DNA of 64,000 nucleotides from Hyphomonadaceae bacterium (GCA_028285145.1 JANQQC010000016.1:19473-83472); one strand, 5' to 3'. Positions 8,695-16,929 are shown, counted from the stretch's first letter. Program-made: numbers and translations. The notes: generated by a model from the sequence alone, not told the origin.

Positions 8695-9537
8695 TTACAT
8701 GGGTGTGTCGCGCAGCGGCAGGAGGTCCGGATACTCTGCCTCGCGTTTCTCCATGCGCGCCTTGAATGCTTCCTGCATGTGCGAGGGAGGGATCATGCCG
8801 GCATTCCAGACGCCGATATAATCGAGCACGTCGGCCGTGGAGTGGTCACGTCCGTAATTGATCAGCGTCTTGCAGCCGGTCACCGCGAGCGGGTCTTTCG
8901 AGGCGATCTCGCGGGCCTTGCCCATCACAAAGTCCATCATCTCCTCATGCGTCTCGAAGACGTCATTCACGAGGCCGATTTCCTTCGCTTTTTCGGCGCT
9001 GATTTTCTCACCGGTATAGGCCATCTGCTTGGCCCAGCCTTCGGGGATGTAGCGCTGCAGGCGTGGGAAGGTGCCAACGTCGGCGGTCATGGCGATATTG
9101 GTCTCCATGATCGAGAACCAGGCGTCCGCCGTGCACCAGCGAATGTCGCCGGCGGTGATCATGTCGATGGCCCCGCCGATCACGCCGCCATGGCAGGCGA
9201 ACAGGACGGGCATGCGGGCGTCTTCCAGTGCATTGAAGGAAGACTGGATCTGACGAATGTCGCTCCGGAATTTCTCCGCGCGGACATAAGGGTCGGATTT
9301 CTCGCCGCTGCCGCCGGAGAAGTTAGCGAGGTCCATGCCGGCGGAGAAGTGCTTGCCGGTGGAGGAGATGACAATGACGCGAGCCAGCGCGTCGCGGTCA
9401 ATCGCGCGGACGATTTCCGGTAACTCGTTCCAGAAGGCCCGGGTCATCGTGTTCAGCGCATCGGCCCGGTTCATCTTGATGTACGCGATCTTGTCTTCGA
9501 TCTCAACGGCGAAGCATTCATACGTCTTTTTAAGCAT
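8695..9537 (-). CDS. Enoyl-CoA hydratase/isomerase (crotonase) family protein
   Basis: The 280-residue protein has the crotonase fold signatures: an N-terminal strand IAYIKMNRADALNTM, the oxyanion-hole segment GKHFSAGMDLANF, and a second oxyanion segment ACHGGVIGGAIDMITAGDIR. An acidic residue in the following region (FSIMETNIAMTADVG) suggests a hydratase or dienoyl-CoA isomerase. It acts on CoA thioesters in fatty acid or related degradation; exact specificity is not settled. The methyltransferase gene follows 22 bases downstream on the same strand and may be co-transcribed. Confidence 0.88.
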   Translation of the reverse strand: MLKKTYECFAVEIEDKIAYIKMNRADALNTMTRAFWNELPEIVRAIDRDALARVIVISSTGKHFSAGMDLANFSGGSGEKSDPYVRAEKFRSDIRQIQSSFNALEDARMPVLFACHGGVIGGAIDMITAGDIRWCTADAWFSIMETNIAMTADVGTFPRLQRYIPEGWAKQMAYTGEKISAEKAKEIGLVNDVFETHEEMMDFVMGKAREIASKDPLAVTGCKTLINYGRDHSTADVLDYIGVWNAGMIPPSHMQEAFKARMEKREAEYPDLLPLRDTPM

Positions 9538-9686
9538 GGCGATCTCCCTTTGAGGTTACTGTAACACGCCGATTGCGGTCGGACATCCATTCACGCTGCG
9601 GCAAGCCGGTCTGTGCGGTTTTAAGGCTTTGATCTGGTGTTCGAATAGGGCTTTATCGTTTCGGGGGCGAATGGAGGAGAGAGGTC

Positions 9687-10442
9687 ATGAGGCCATCAAT
9701 CGCGGCTGCGCTCTGCTTGCTTCTGCTTCCGGCAGGATGCGAGAGCACTGACGACTCAAGCATCGGTGATATTTTCAGCGAAGTCGAGAAGCGGTTTCCG
9801 GGCGCGACGACCTCGGGTGGTGGCGACACCACTTTGTCCACACTTGAGATCGATCAGGGCCTGCGAGAGGCACTTCGGGTCGGCGTGAACCTGACCGCAC
9901 AGACGCTTGGCCGGACCGATGGCTATTTCGGTGACCCGCAGGTGCGCATCCCATTACCCGGCCGCCTTGGTGAGCTTCAGGACAATCTACAGAGCGTCGG
10001 CCTCTCCCAGCCGCTCGATGACCTAGAGCTGCGTATGAACCGTGCGGCGGAAGACGCCGTGCCAGAAGCAAGGCGTTTGGTGCTGGGGGCCGTCCAGTCC
10101 ATCACGCTGGAAGATGCGCTCGGGATTCTGCGCGGCGGGGATACGGCGGCAACCGACTATCTGCGCCAGCGGACCGAAGACAGTCTGCGCAATGCCTTCC
10201 GGCCGCATGTAGAGTCGACACTGTCGGCATCTGGTGCCTTTACCGCGCTCAGTTCGGTGACGTCGCAGTACGGGCTGTCATCTGTGTCCGACAGCTTGAA
10301 GCGCGACCTGACCACTCATGCGGTCAATCTCGGCCTTGATGGCCTGTTCCTTTATGTGGCGGTCGAGGAGAAGAAGATCCGGGAAGAACCGGTGGCGCGC
10401 ACCAGTGAGATTCTGCGGCGCGTGTTCGGGTCCGCCAGATAA
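9687..10442 (+). CDS. DUF4197 lipoprotein
   Basis: The 251-residue protein begins with a lipoprotein signal peptide ending in the lipobox LLPAGC, so it should be anchored in an envelope membrane. The rest fits DUF4197: LREALRVGVNLTAQTLGRTDGYFGDPQVRIPLP in outline, then ALGILRGGDTAATDYLR and a C-terminal stretch LDGLFLYVAVEEKKIREEP. No biochemical role is known for the family. Its stop overlaps the next start by one base (TAATG), so it is translationally coupled to the hydrolase. Confidence 0.85.
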   Translation: MRPSIAAALCLLLLPAGCESTDDSSIGDIFSEVEKRFPGATTSGGGDTTLSTLEIDQGLREALRVGVNLTAQTLGRTDGYFGDPQVRIPLPGRLGELQDNLQSVGLSQPLDDLELRMNRAAEDAVPEARRLVLGAVQSITLEDALGILRGGDTAATDYLRQRTEDSLRNAFRPHVESTLSASGAFTALSSVTSQYGLSSVSDSLKRDLTTHAVNLGLDGLFLYVAVEEKKIREEPVARTSEILRRVFGSAR

Positions 10443-11416
10443 TGAGACGGTTTCGCCACGAAACATCCGAAGGCGAGATCGCCGGTATCGAATTTGGCGA
10501 CCCGGCCAAGCCGTATTCGGCGCTTTGGCTGCATGCGACCGGATTCAATGCGATGACCTACCAGTCCATGCTGGCTCCGCTCGGCCTGCGCACACGCATT
10601 GCTGCGCTTGACCTGCGCGGACATGGGCGCACGACCCTGCCGGCAAAGCCCGGAGGGCTGGTTTCATGGACCCGTTACCGCAATGACGTGATCGCGTGGA
10701 TCGAAAAGCATGCGCCAAACGGCGTCGTCCTCGCGGGGCACTCCATGGGCGGATGCGTGGCGCTGATGGTCGCGGGCAAGCGGCCCGACCTTGTGAAAGG
10801 CCTCGTACTGGCCGACCCGGTGATCCTGAATGCAAGGCACTATTTCTGGACGCATCTTTTTTCGCCGCTAATGCGCTTCATGATGCAGCGTGGACCCATG
10901 GCAAGCGGCGCGCGGAAGCGCCGCGCGCGTTACGCTTCGCTCGAAGAGGTGATGGAGCGCTACCAGAAGAAGCCTATCTTCAGTACGTGGCGGGAGCCGT
11001 TCCTGGCGGATTATGTGCTGGATGGGTTCGACAGGGTGGACGACAACCCTCATGACAGCGACGAGCAGATCTGGGAGTTGCTCTGCAAACCCAAATGGGA
11101 GGCGGCGACCTTCAGTGCACAGAGAAACCGACCCTGGGGCGCGCTCTCCAAGGTTCGTAAGAAGAAGATCCCGATCACGATTCTTCGCGCGGCACGCGGC
11201 TCGGTGATGTCAGACAAGGCGGCTGAGCGTATGGCGCGGAAAAATCCGGCGTTGATCCTGAAGGAGAAGCGCGGGACCACCCATTTCCTGCCAATGGAAG
11301 CGCCTTATGAGGTGCGCGATTATATTGCCTCTTATCTGGCCAGATTGGTGGAGGGCGTCACCGCAGCCGACGAGGCTCCTATCCGTCGCAGGCTCGCTTC
11401 GACCGGCCGGCGCTAG
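10442..11416 (+). CDS. Alpha/beta hydrolase
   Basis: The 324-residue protein has an alpha/beta-hydrolase core. The oxyanion region is LHATGFNAMTYQ, followed by LDLRGHGRT, the nucleophile elbow AGHSMGGCVAL (Ser catalytic) and a likely catalytic His in RGTTHFLPMEAP. It probably hydrolyses an ester, lactone or similar small substrate in the cytoplasm. Nothing in the sequence tells which. Coupling to the DUF4197 lipoprotein is the only functional hint. The stop overlaps the convergent PAAR-like gene by four bases. Confidence 0.85.
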   Translation: MRRFRHETSEGEIAGIEFGDPAKPYSALWLHATGFNAMTYQSMLAPLGLRTRIAALDLRGHGRTTLPAKPGGLVSWTRYRNDVIAWIEKHAPNGVVLAGHSMGGCVALMVAGKRPDLVKGLVLADPVILNARHYFWTHLFSPLMRFMMQRGPMASGARKRRARYASLEEVMERYQKKPIFSTWREPFLADYVLDGFDRVDDNPHDSDEQIWELLCKPKWEAATFSAQRNRPWGALSKVRKKKIPITILRAARGSVMSDKAAERMARKNPALILKEKRGTTHFLPMEAPYEVRDYIASYLARLVEGVTAADEAPIRRRLASTGRR

Positions 11417-11742
11417 TGCTCGTCACCCGCACGGCTTGCCGGTGCCCCTTCGATCATGACGCTGGTAGCCCCTTCCGGGGCAGGGCCATCTTCGCCGCTT
11501 GAGACGAGGCGCACGACCGGCTCGCCATTCACGAAGACGCTCGGGATGATTTCATAAGTGCGCGGATCGCAGGCCGAGACATCCGACAGGCGCAGCATGG
11601 GCCGGCCTTCTGCGAACACGTTGGAGCTGCCGGTAGCAATGCAGGGTGGGGGAGTTGCTGCACCTTCGGATGGGTCAGGCTCGGCCTGTGCGCCAAGGCT
11701 CGGGACCGTACAAAGGGCGAGGGCCGTCAGAAGAGTTTTCAT
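11413..11742 (-). CDS. Small secreted protein with PAAR-like repeats
   Basis: The 109-residue protein has a cleavable signal peptide (about residues 1-20, ending in GAQA). Three repeats follow that resemble the PAAR motif: GSSNVFAEGRPMLRLSD with a following Cys, then IPSVFVNGEPVVRL, then ATSVMIEGAPASRAGDEH. PAAR proteins normally cap the VgrG spike of type VI secretion systems and reach the cytoplasmic baseplate without a Sec signal. A signal peptide is therefore odd, and no T6SS gene is visible nearby. The repeat match is by eye and the middle copy is degenerate. Confidence 0.6.
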   Translation of the reverse strand: MKTLLTALALCTVPSLGAQAEPDPSEGAATPPPCIATGSSNVFAEGRPMLRLSDVSACDPRTYEIIPSVFVNGEPVVRLVSSGEDGPAPEGATSVMIEGAPASRAGDEH

Positions 11743-11783
11743 GACCTCGTCCTGCGGTCAGAATACGACATGGGTATGGCAGG

Positions 11784-12710
11784 CTAGATTGACAGGCCTG
11801 GCGGGGCGAGTTCGGCGAGTTCCGCCATCTGCGGCTTCGGGGTCGGGATGACCTTGCGCTTGTCGAGATCGAAGGTCACAGCGACGGCTTCGCTTGTAAC
11901 CCATGGCAGGCCTGTTTCCGGGTCCATTACCCAGTGAACCAGCGAGTGCACCTTCTCGCCGGTCTCACCCAGGCTGGTGCGAACCTCGAACCGGTCACCC
12001 GCCCGGGGCCAGCGGCGATAGATGAGGCGATATTCCAGTACAGCCGCGCCCATGCGAATGCCGTCGCCCGCCGCTTCAGCGATGCTCTGACGCCATCCGT
12101 GAAGGAGGTTGGGGACGGAATCCGAGATCCGCCCGATGAAGTACTCCGGGCGCATTCGGCCATTGAGGTCGCAATGCACGGGCTGCACAGCGCCCATGCC
12201 GATTGTGGGCACTCCGATCCTGTCGGCTTCTTCCACAGTTGCGTCGGTCAGCGGACGGTATGGGCCGTTCGGATCGACACTGCGCGGTGCCGTGGTGTCC
12301 GGAGGTGTCTCTATGAGATGTTCAAGCGCGACCCGGCTGCGGGAGGACCATGGAAACGGTTTACCGCTGCCAGCCTCTGCGTGAATGACCCGCGTGCGGA
12401 AAGCGGCGGCGGTGCTGCCGTCGCCATGCTTCATTTCCTGATAGATGACGGCATCGCTTTCGCCGACTTCCAGAACGAGCGCGGTCATTGTCAGGGGCCG
12501 GCCGGGGAGGGCCTCGCGCATGAAGCGGATATGCTGATCGGCGGGAATAAGTGTGGAAGGTGTGTTCGCGCGGAAGGCGTGTGGCATGTCGATTTCGGCG
12601 GCTAAGACGGCCAGTCCTTCCATCGCCTTCTCGACATAGATGCGCACATTCATGTGCCCCATCTCGTCACAGTCCCATTGGTTCGCGATGCCCCGCCACA
12701 CAGTGATCAT
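11784..12710 (-). CDS. Acyl-CoA thioesterase-like protein with two hotdog domains
   Basis: The 308-residue protein reads as two hotdog-fold halves. The first (about 1-135) has WDCDEMGHMNVRIYVEKAMEG, the hotdog helix entry of 4-hydroxybenzoyl-CoA-thioesterase-like enzymes. The second (about 155-290) has CDLNGRMRPEYFIGRISDS. Such proteins cleave acyl-CoA thioesters in the cytoplasm. The ATG overlaps the stop of the upstream secreted-protein gene (ATGA), which itself overlaps zur, so the three genes form one tightly coupled unit. The substrate chain is unknown. Confidence 0.8.
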   Translation of the reverse strand: MITVWRGIANQWDCDEMGHMNVRIYVEKAMEGLAVLAAEIDMPHAFRANTPSTLIPADQHIRFMREALPGRPLTMTALVLEVGESDAVIYQEMKHGDGSTAAAFRTRVIHAEAGSGKPFPWSSRSRVALEHLIETPPDTTAPRSVDPNGPYRPLTDATVEEADRIGVPTIGMGAVQPVHCDLNGRMRPEYFIGRISDSVPNLLHGWRQSIAEAAGDGIRMGAAVLEYRLIYRRWPRAGDRFEVRTSLGETGEKVHSLVHWVMDPETGLPWVTSEAVAVTFDLDKRKVIPTPKPQMAELAELAPPGLSI

Positions 12711-13132
12711 TGGTCAGTCATCTCCGTGCAGGCGGGTTGGTCAAAGCGCGGCGTCAGGCGGGCTTCAGCCGCTTCCTCACCGTCATTGAAGAATTGCAGG
12801 CGCAGTTCGCCATTCTCGACCGCATAAACAACCTGATCGCCAGAGCTTTCGCAGGCAGCCCCGCCGTCTGGCCCGGTGGTCAGCCGTTCATTGGCATCCA
12901 CCCAACTCTCAAGCGAGGCTGGCATATGCCAGCCCGAGCAATTGCTTTCCGGGTACTCGACAATAAAGCCCGGCTCGCTCGGCCAGATGGCGATCTGCCG
13001 GGTGGTGCCGTCTTCCAGAACAGCGCAGCCCGCCCAGCGTGTTTCCTTTTCTGTGGTCATCAGGTCGATGGGGGCCGCAGAAACGGAACCAGCGCAGACG
13101 AGCGCTGCAAAGATCAGGAAGGTTTGCTTCAC
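12707..13132 (-). CDS. Small secreted protein of unknown function in the zur operon
   Basis: The 141-residue protein starts at a GTG that overlaps the zur stop codon (GTGA). This gives a clean signal peptide: KQTFLIFAALVCAGSVSA, with cleavage likely before APIDL. Upstream residues in the same frame are Arg/Gly-rich and not protein-like, so I reject longer starts. The mature part has four Cys (WAGCAV, SNCSGW, AACESS, PACTEM), suggesting two disulfides or metal binding in the periplasm. I do not recognise the family. Coupling to a zinc-type Fur regulator hints at, but does not prove, a link to metal homeostasis. Confidence 0.7.
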   Translation of the reverse strand: MKQTFLIFAALVCAGSVSAAPIDLMTTEKETRWAGCAVLEDGTTRQIAIWPSEPGFIVEYPESNCSGWHMPASLESWVDANERLTTGPDGGAACESSGDQVVYAVENGELRLQFFNDGEEAAEARLTPRFDQPACTEMTDQ

Positions 13133-13608
13133 GCGCTGCAGGCCCGGCAAAGGCCTCGCGCCTCGATGACCGCACGGCTGACCTTGAACCCCGCCGCGCG
13201 CGTTTCCTTGTCGAGTGCGTTGGTCGTGGAGAGCGCATGCAGTTCTTCTGCCCCGCCACACCGTTCGCAGATCAGAAAGACGGCGGAATGATTGTGGCTG
13301 GCATGGCCGCACGCAACATAAGCGTTGAGGCTCTCAATCTTATGGGCAAGGCCGACCTCCTGAAGGAAGTCGAGCGCGCGGTAGATGGTGGGCGGCTTGG
13401 CAGAGCCTTCACCGTCCAGATTATCCAACAGGTCATAGGCCTTGGACGGCTCGGGGTTCTCCAGCAGTAGACGCAAGACCTTGCGGCGGATCCTGGTCAT
13501 GCGCTGACCCCGCGCCTCTGCAAGGGCTTCGGCCTCCTGAAGAAAGAGGTCGACGTCTTGCGGACTGCACGGCGTGTTCGCGTGGGTATGAGCCGTATGA
13601 CTAGTCAT
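13129..13608 (-). CDS. zur: Fur-family regulator, probably zinc-responsive Zur
   Basis: The 159-residue protein has a Fur-type winged helix (RMTRIRRKVLRLLLENPEPSKAYDLLDNL; recognition region PPTIYRALDFLQEVGLAHKI). Its C-terminal dimerisation domain carries structural zinc Cys pairs (CERCGG and CRACSA) and an HASHNH metal site. The N terminus is His-rich (TSHTAHTH). Overall it is closer to Zur than to Fur or Irr as I remember them. Zur represses zinc uptake and mobilisation genes when zinc is sufficient. It is the first gene of an overlapping three-gene unit. A 12-bp palindrome covers its start codon. Confidence 0.8.
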   Translation of the reverse strand: MTSHTAHTHANTPCSPQDVDLFLQEAEALAEARGQRMTRIRRKVLRLLLENPEPSKAYDLLDNLDGEGSAKPPTIYRALDFLQEVGLAHKIESLNAYVACGHASHNHSAVFLICERCGGAEELHALSTTNALDKETRAAGFKVSRAVIEARGLCRACSA

Positions 13609-13734
13609 GGCTCTAATGTCGTGTGTTTCGGCCCGAATTGGAAGGGTTTGCCGACCGGGAGGATGCCAATCCTACCTGTCCAGCACCGCCGCAGGCCCCC
13701 GCCCATACGTAATCTCACGGGGTTGGGCGCATGC

Positions 13735-13759
13735 GTCGCGCGGCTCCGGGACGCGCGAC
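13735..13759. other. GC-rich hairpin between zur and ompW
   Basis: GTCGCGCG (13735-13742) pairs perfectly with CGCGCGAC (13752-13759) around a 9-base loop, in the 226-base divergent region between zur and the OmpW gene. No U-run follows on either side, so it is not an obvious terminator. Its role, if any, is unknown. Confidence 0.35.
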
Positions 13760-13834
13760 CAAGACGCCAATATCGACGCTGAAAACAAACGTCTAGTGAG
13801 TGAGTAATGGAGCTTCAACTGAAGGGGAAAACCC

Positions 13835-14515
13835 ATGAAACATCATCTGCTTGCCGCCCTCGCTGCAATGAGTCCGCTGGTCGTGCCGGCTGGTATCGCT
13901 GCGGCTGAGGACAATCCTTGGATGATCCGTGGCCGTGTCATTGCGGTGTTGCCGGATGAGTCTGCCGACCTGTCCGTGGCAGGGGCCGCGCTGCCCGGCA
14001 GTGTCGACATTAGCGACCAATACGTGCCGGAACTCGACATCACCTACTTCTTCAATGAAAACATCGCTGCCGAGCTGATCCTCGCTGTAACGCCGCACGA
14101 TGTGGAAGCAATCAACGTGACCGTGCCTGGGGCGCTGGACAATGCCACGGTTGATCTTGGGGACGTCTGGCTGCTGCCACCGACGCTGACCCTGCAATAC
14201 CACTTCCGACCGAACGACCAGTTCAAGCCGTATATTGGGGCCGGTGTGAACGCCACGTTCTTCTTCAATGAAGACGAAGGTTCGGTTGCAGATGGGATCG
14301 ATTATGACCCCAGCGTTGGCTTCGCGCTTCAGGCCGGCATCGACTATGATCTGGACGGTGTTCCCGGCGGTTGGGCGCTCAACGCCGACGTCAAGAAAAT
14401 CTGGATCAATCCGGATGTGACGGTCGATTTCAGCACCGCGCTTGGAGCGACCGTTGACGCAGAGGTCGACATTAACCCGCTCGTGGTCGGCCTTGGCCTT
14501 GCCTACAAGTACTAG
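13835..14515 (+). CDS. OmpW-family outer membrane protein
   Basis: The 226-residue protein has a signal peptide (cleavage near AAA before EDNPW) and the OmpW layout of an eight-stranded barrel: NPWMIRGRVIAVLPDE, YVPELDITYFFNENIAAELI, LPPTLTLQYHF, FKPYIGAGVNATFFF, GGWALNADVKKIWI and a C-terminal strand ending in Tyr (LGLAYKY). OmpW proteins form narrow hydrophobic channels in the outer membrane. A good ribosome site (GGGG at 13826) precedes the ATG, and a terminator follows. It faces away from zur, so regulation by Zur is possible. Confidence 0.92.
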   Translation: MKHHLLAALAAMSPLVVPAGIAAAEDNPWMIRGRVIAVLPDESADLSVAGAALPGSVDISDQYVPELDITYFFNENIAAELILAVTPHDVEAINVTVPGALDNATVDLGDVWLLPPTLTLQYHFRPNDQFKPYIGAGVNATFFFNEDEGSVADGIDYDPSVGFALQAGIDYDLDGVPGGWALNADVKKIWINPDVTVDFSTALGATVDAEVDINPLVVGLGLAYKY

Positions 14516-14557
14516 CCTGATCGACTAATCCTCTCCCAGAACAGGCTGGCTTTATCT

Positions 14558-14592
14558 GGGCGGATCGCGATTGGCGGTCCGCCCTTCTTTTT
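14558..14592 (+). terminator. Intrinsic terminator after ompW
   Basis: GGGCGGA (14558-14564) pairs with TCCGCCC (14578-14584), followed by TTCTTTTT. Confidence 0.8.
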
Positions 14593-14627
14593 GTCTGCCA
14601 GTCAGCGTTCCGGGCGCGTTCTAATGG

Positions 14628-14643
14628 TTAACTCCCTGTTAAC
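14628..14643 (+). promoter_or_regulatory. CtrA-type binding site
   Basis: The sequence is TTAA, seven bases, TTAAC, a perfect match to the CtrA consensus of Caulobacterales. It sits inside a dyad (GGTTAA-N7-TTAACC). I found no other full copy among the TTAA sites I scanned in the window. It lies about 65 bases before an orphan gene and just upstream of a promoter-like pair. Confidence 0.65.
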
Positions 14644-14653
14644 CAAAAACTTC

Positions 14654-14682
14654 TTGCCGATGAGAACAAAAACAGAATATAC
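14654..14682 (+). promoter_or_regulatory. Promoter-like pair downstream of the CtrA box
   Basis: TTGCCG and ATATAC are separated by 17 bases, 25 bases before the ATG of the orphan gene. The CtrA box ends 10 bases before the first hexamer, a position where an activator could act. Confidence 0.4.
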
Positions 14683-14707
14683 AGGAGAACAAGAACGGAG
14701 CAGGAAC

Positions 14708-15043
14708 ATGATGAAGTCGGTCAATTTTCGCGGTGCGTCAGGTACGGCCTATTCTTTCAAGCGCGTAAACCCGGAATCGCCATGGGCGCGGGAGTCTGGT
14801 GTCGCCCTGTTTGCGGCTCCGGACGCGTTTGGCTGGCGGATCATACGCATGGTCGAGGTGTCCGGACGGGAGCATGATGTTCGCCCGCTCTGGGCCCATG
14901 CGGACGCTGAACGCTATGGCGCGACTGCCGTGTTCGTTCTGCCAGCCGAGGGCCGGACCCTGCGCCGAGGTATACTTTCGGATCTGTCCGAAGGTCTCAC
15001 GCCGGTCTGCGCCACGGATATCAGTCTTGCTGTTGCCGCTTAG
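14708..15043 (+). CDS. Small protein of unknown function behind a CtrA box
   Basis: The 111-residue protein has no signal peptide or membrane helix. It mixes hydrophobic and aromatic residues (SPWARESGVALFAAPDAFGW, RPLWAHADAERYGATAVFVL) and looks like a compact cytoplasmic alpha/beta domain. I do not recognise its function. GGAGCAGGAAC precedes the ATG at 14708, a better start than the open frame upstream, which runs through the promoter region. The CtrA-type site suggests cell-cycle-timed expression. Its stop overlaps that of the convergent DUF885 gene (TTAG). Confidence 0.65.
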   Translation: MMKSVNFRGASGTAYSFKRVNPESPWARESGVALFAAPDAFGWRIIRMVEVSGREHDVRPLWAHADAERYGATAVFVLPAEGRTLRRGILSDLSEGLTPVCATDISLAVAA

Positions 15044-16929
15044 CGGCCCCGATCAAGGCGCGCATCATACCAACGCTCGACATCGGCTTCGACCATGTCG
15101 AGCGGACGCGGGCCGGGCGCGAGCAGGACGGTGTGAAACTCGGCAAGATCGAACCGGTCCTGCAAGACGGTTTCTGACCGCGTCCGCAAATCCCGAAAGG
15201 CCTCCATGCCAACAAAGGCAGCCACGGCCTCGCCGGGACGCGCGCTGATCTGATCGGTCAGGCGAGTCGCCGTGTCGGCATCAATGCCGGCCGTATCGGC
15301 GAGGTAATCGATAGCCGCACGGCGTGGCGTCCGGTTCAGATGGATATCGATGTCCACAATCGCAGCGGCGGCATTGATGAGCCGCGCCTGTAGCAATCCA
15401 ATCCTCTCAAGCGCGTTTCCCCGGCGCATATTCTGCTCAGTCGCAAGTTCCAGCGCATAGGCCGCCCAGCCGGCTTCGAAGCCTGTATGAGCGCTCGCCA
15501 GCCGAATGGCAGGTTGGTTCGGCTCGGCGATGGCAGCGTTCATCAGGTGACGACCGGGCCAGGTCTGCGCGCGAAGCTGTGCGGAGTAGAGCGGATCACC
15601 GGGCAGGGCAGCCTCTGCATTCAGGAAGACCCGGCCCGGCGCAGACCGGTCGAGCGCGGCGCGCTGATAGGACAGTGCCGGAAGATAAGGCGTCAGCGCC
15701 GGGTCCAATGCGACAAGGGAGACGCCGGCGGCGGCACCGACATTTTCAACCAGGCGCTCGCTTGTTGAGCGCCAAATCGCGATGTCGTTCCGCAGGGCGG
15801 GCAGCGGAGTCGTTGAAAGTTCGGGCTCCGTTGCGGCGGGCAGCGCAACCTCTGGTATTTCCGGTTCAGGCGGCAGGACGGCAAGCGCGATCCGGTCCCG
15901 AAAGACGCCATCGTCGATCTCAGCCGCGTCGAGTTCGGCCAGAATCGCATTCTTCAGCGCCGTGGCGGACACCTGTGCGATCGATCGAAGCGCTGTTGGC
16001 TCCGTGTCTCGGGTCGCGTGGAAGGCGAGGGCGGTGCGATAGTACTGTCGCCCGTTCTCCAACGCCCAGACTCCGGGTTCTTCCGGCGCGGAAATCGTCA
16101 GTGCATTTGCGGTGGCCCGCAGGCGCGCATAGGCGGGCAGAACACTGGTCTGGAGAATGCCGCGGGCGCTGCGTGCCAGGCTTTCAGCGTCCTCATCGGA
16201 GAAATCCGGCCCGGCGAGCCATCCCTGCAGCGTGGTCAGCAGGGGATGAACGTCGAGCTCGGTCTCGCCCATGGTGGCCGCTGATCGCTCAATCGCCCGC
16301 AATAAGGGTTCGGGCGGTGAAATCCCGGCCTCAGCATCTGCGACTAGCCGGCGGCGCTCGTCCTCGATTTCATCGGCGAGTTGCAGAAGCCGGGCGAGAT
16401 AAGCGTCCGCTTCGGATGTGGAGCGCACCGTCTGCACGTGAAGCAGCAGGAAAGGGGTTTCCAGATAGGCTCCGGACATCTGATCGATCGCATAGGGCTG
16501 CGCTTCGCTCAGCGTCGCCCGGCCAAACCCGAAGGCCGCTACCCGCTCAGTTCGCAAATGCGCGGCCCGGACGACGTCGAAATGCTGACGAAGACTGGTC
16601 GTATCTGGCGGTAGCGCGGCGCGGTCGAGGCGGTGAATTCGCTCCAACCTGTCCAGCCGGCTGCGTTCGAAAGCTGCCTGAGAGCGGTCTTCCAGCCGCC
16701 GATTGGCCGCCGCCCGTACCTCGGGATCCGGCAGGCCGATCCGAGCGGCGAGCTCTGGCCGATCCGCGATCTCCTCGGCTCCCAGCTGGGTCAGAAACGC
16801 GTTCATATCCCGCAGGGTCTTGCGCGAGCCGACATCCTCGCTGCCTTCTGGCGTGCAGCTTGCAAGAATAAGCGCTGTCAAAATGGCGGGCAGCCTGGCC
16901 AGGCGGTCTGTCGAGCGGGGGTAAGACAT
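15040..16929 (-). CDS. DUF885-type lipoprotein with degenerate metal motif
   Basis: The 629-residue protein has a lipoprotein signal (ALILASCTPE) and then a long, mostly helical DUF885-like body. Typical members carry a HExxPGHH segment and a later GWALY(A/S)E. Here the corresponding positions read AQTWPGRH and GWAAYALE, so the paired His/Glu and the final Glu are lost. The protein may have lost catalysis and serve as a structural or binding partner, or I may have mis-registered a distant homologue. It probably sits in the periplasm on a lipid anchor. Confidence 0.7.
   Translation of the reverse strand: MSYPRSTDRLARLPAILTALILASCTPEGSEDVGSRKTLRDMNAFLTQLGAEEIADRPELAARIGLPDPEVRAAANRRLEDRSQAAFERSRLDRLERIHRLDRAALPPDTTSLRQHFDVVRAAHLRTERVAAFGFGRATLSEAQPYAIDQMSGAYLETPFLLLHVQTVRSTSEADAYLARLLQLADEIEDERRRLVADAEAGISPPEPLLRAIERSAATMGETELDVHPLLTTLQGWLAGPDFSDEDAESLARSARGILQTSVLPAYARLRATANALTISAPEEPGVWALENGRQYYRTALAFHATRDTEPTALRSIAQVSATALKNAILAELDAAEIDDGVFRDRIALAVLPPEPEIPEVALPAATEPELSTTPLPALRNDIAIWRSTSERLVENVGAAAGVSLVALDPALTPYLPALSYQRAALDRSAPGRVFLNAEAALPGDPLYSAQLRAQTWPGRHLMNAAIAEPNQPAIRLASAHTGFEAGWAAYALELATEQNMRRGNALERIGLLQARLINAAAAIVDIDIHLNRTPRRAAIDYLADTAGIDADTATRLTDQISARPGEAVAAFVGMEAFRDLRTRSETVLQDRFDLAEFHTVLLAPGPRPLDMVEADVERWYDARLDRGR

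Noticed and set aside
15579..16871. 430-codon plus-strand frame opposite the DUF885 gene
   Set aside because: Arg/Ala/Pro/Ser-rich and not protein-like; the opposite strand has a lipoprotein signal and family features.
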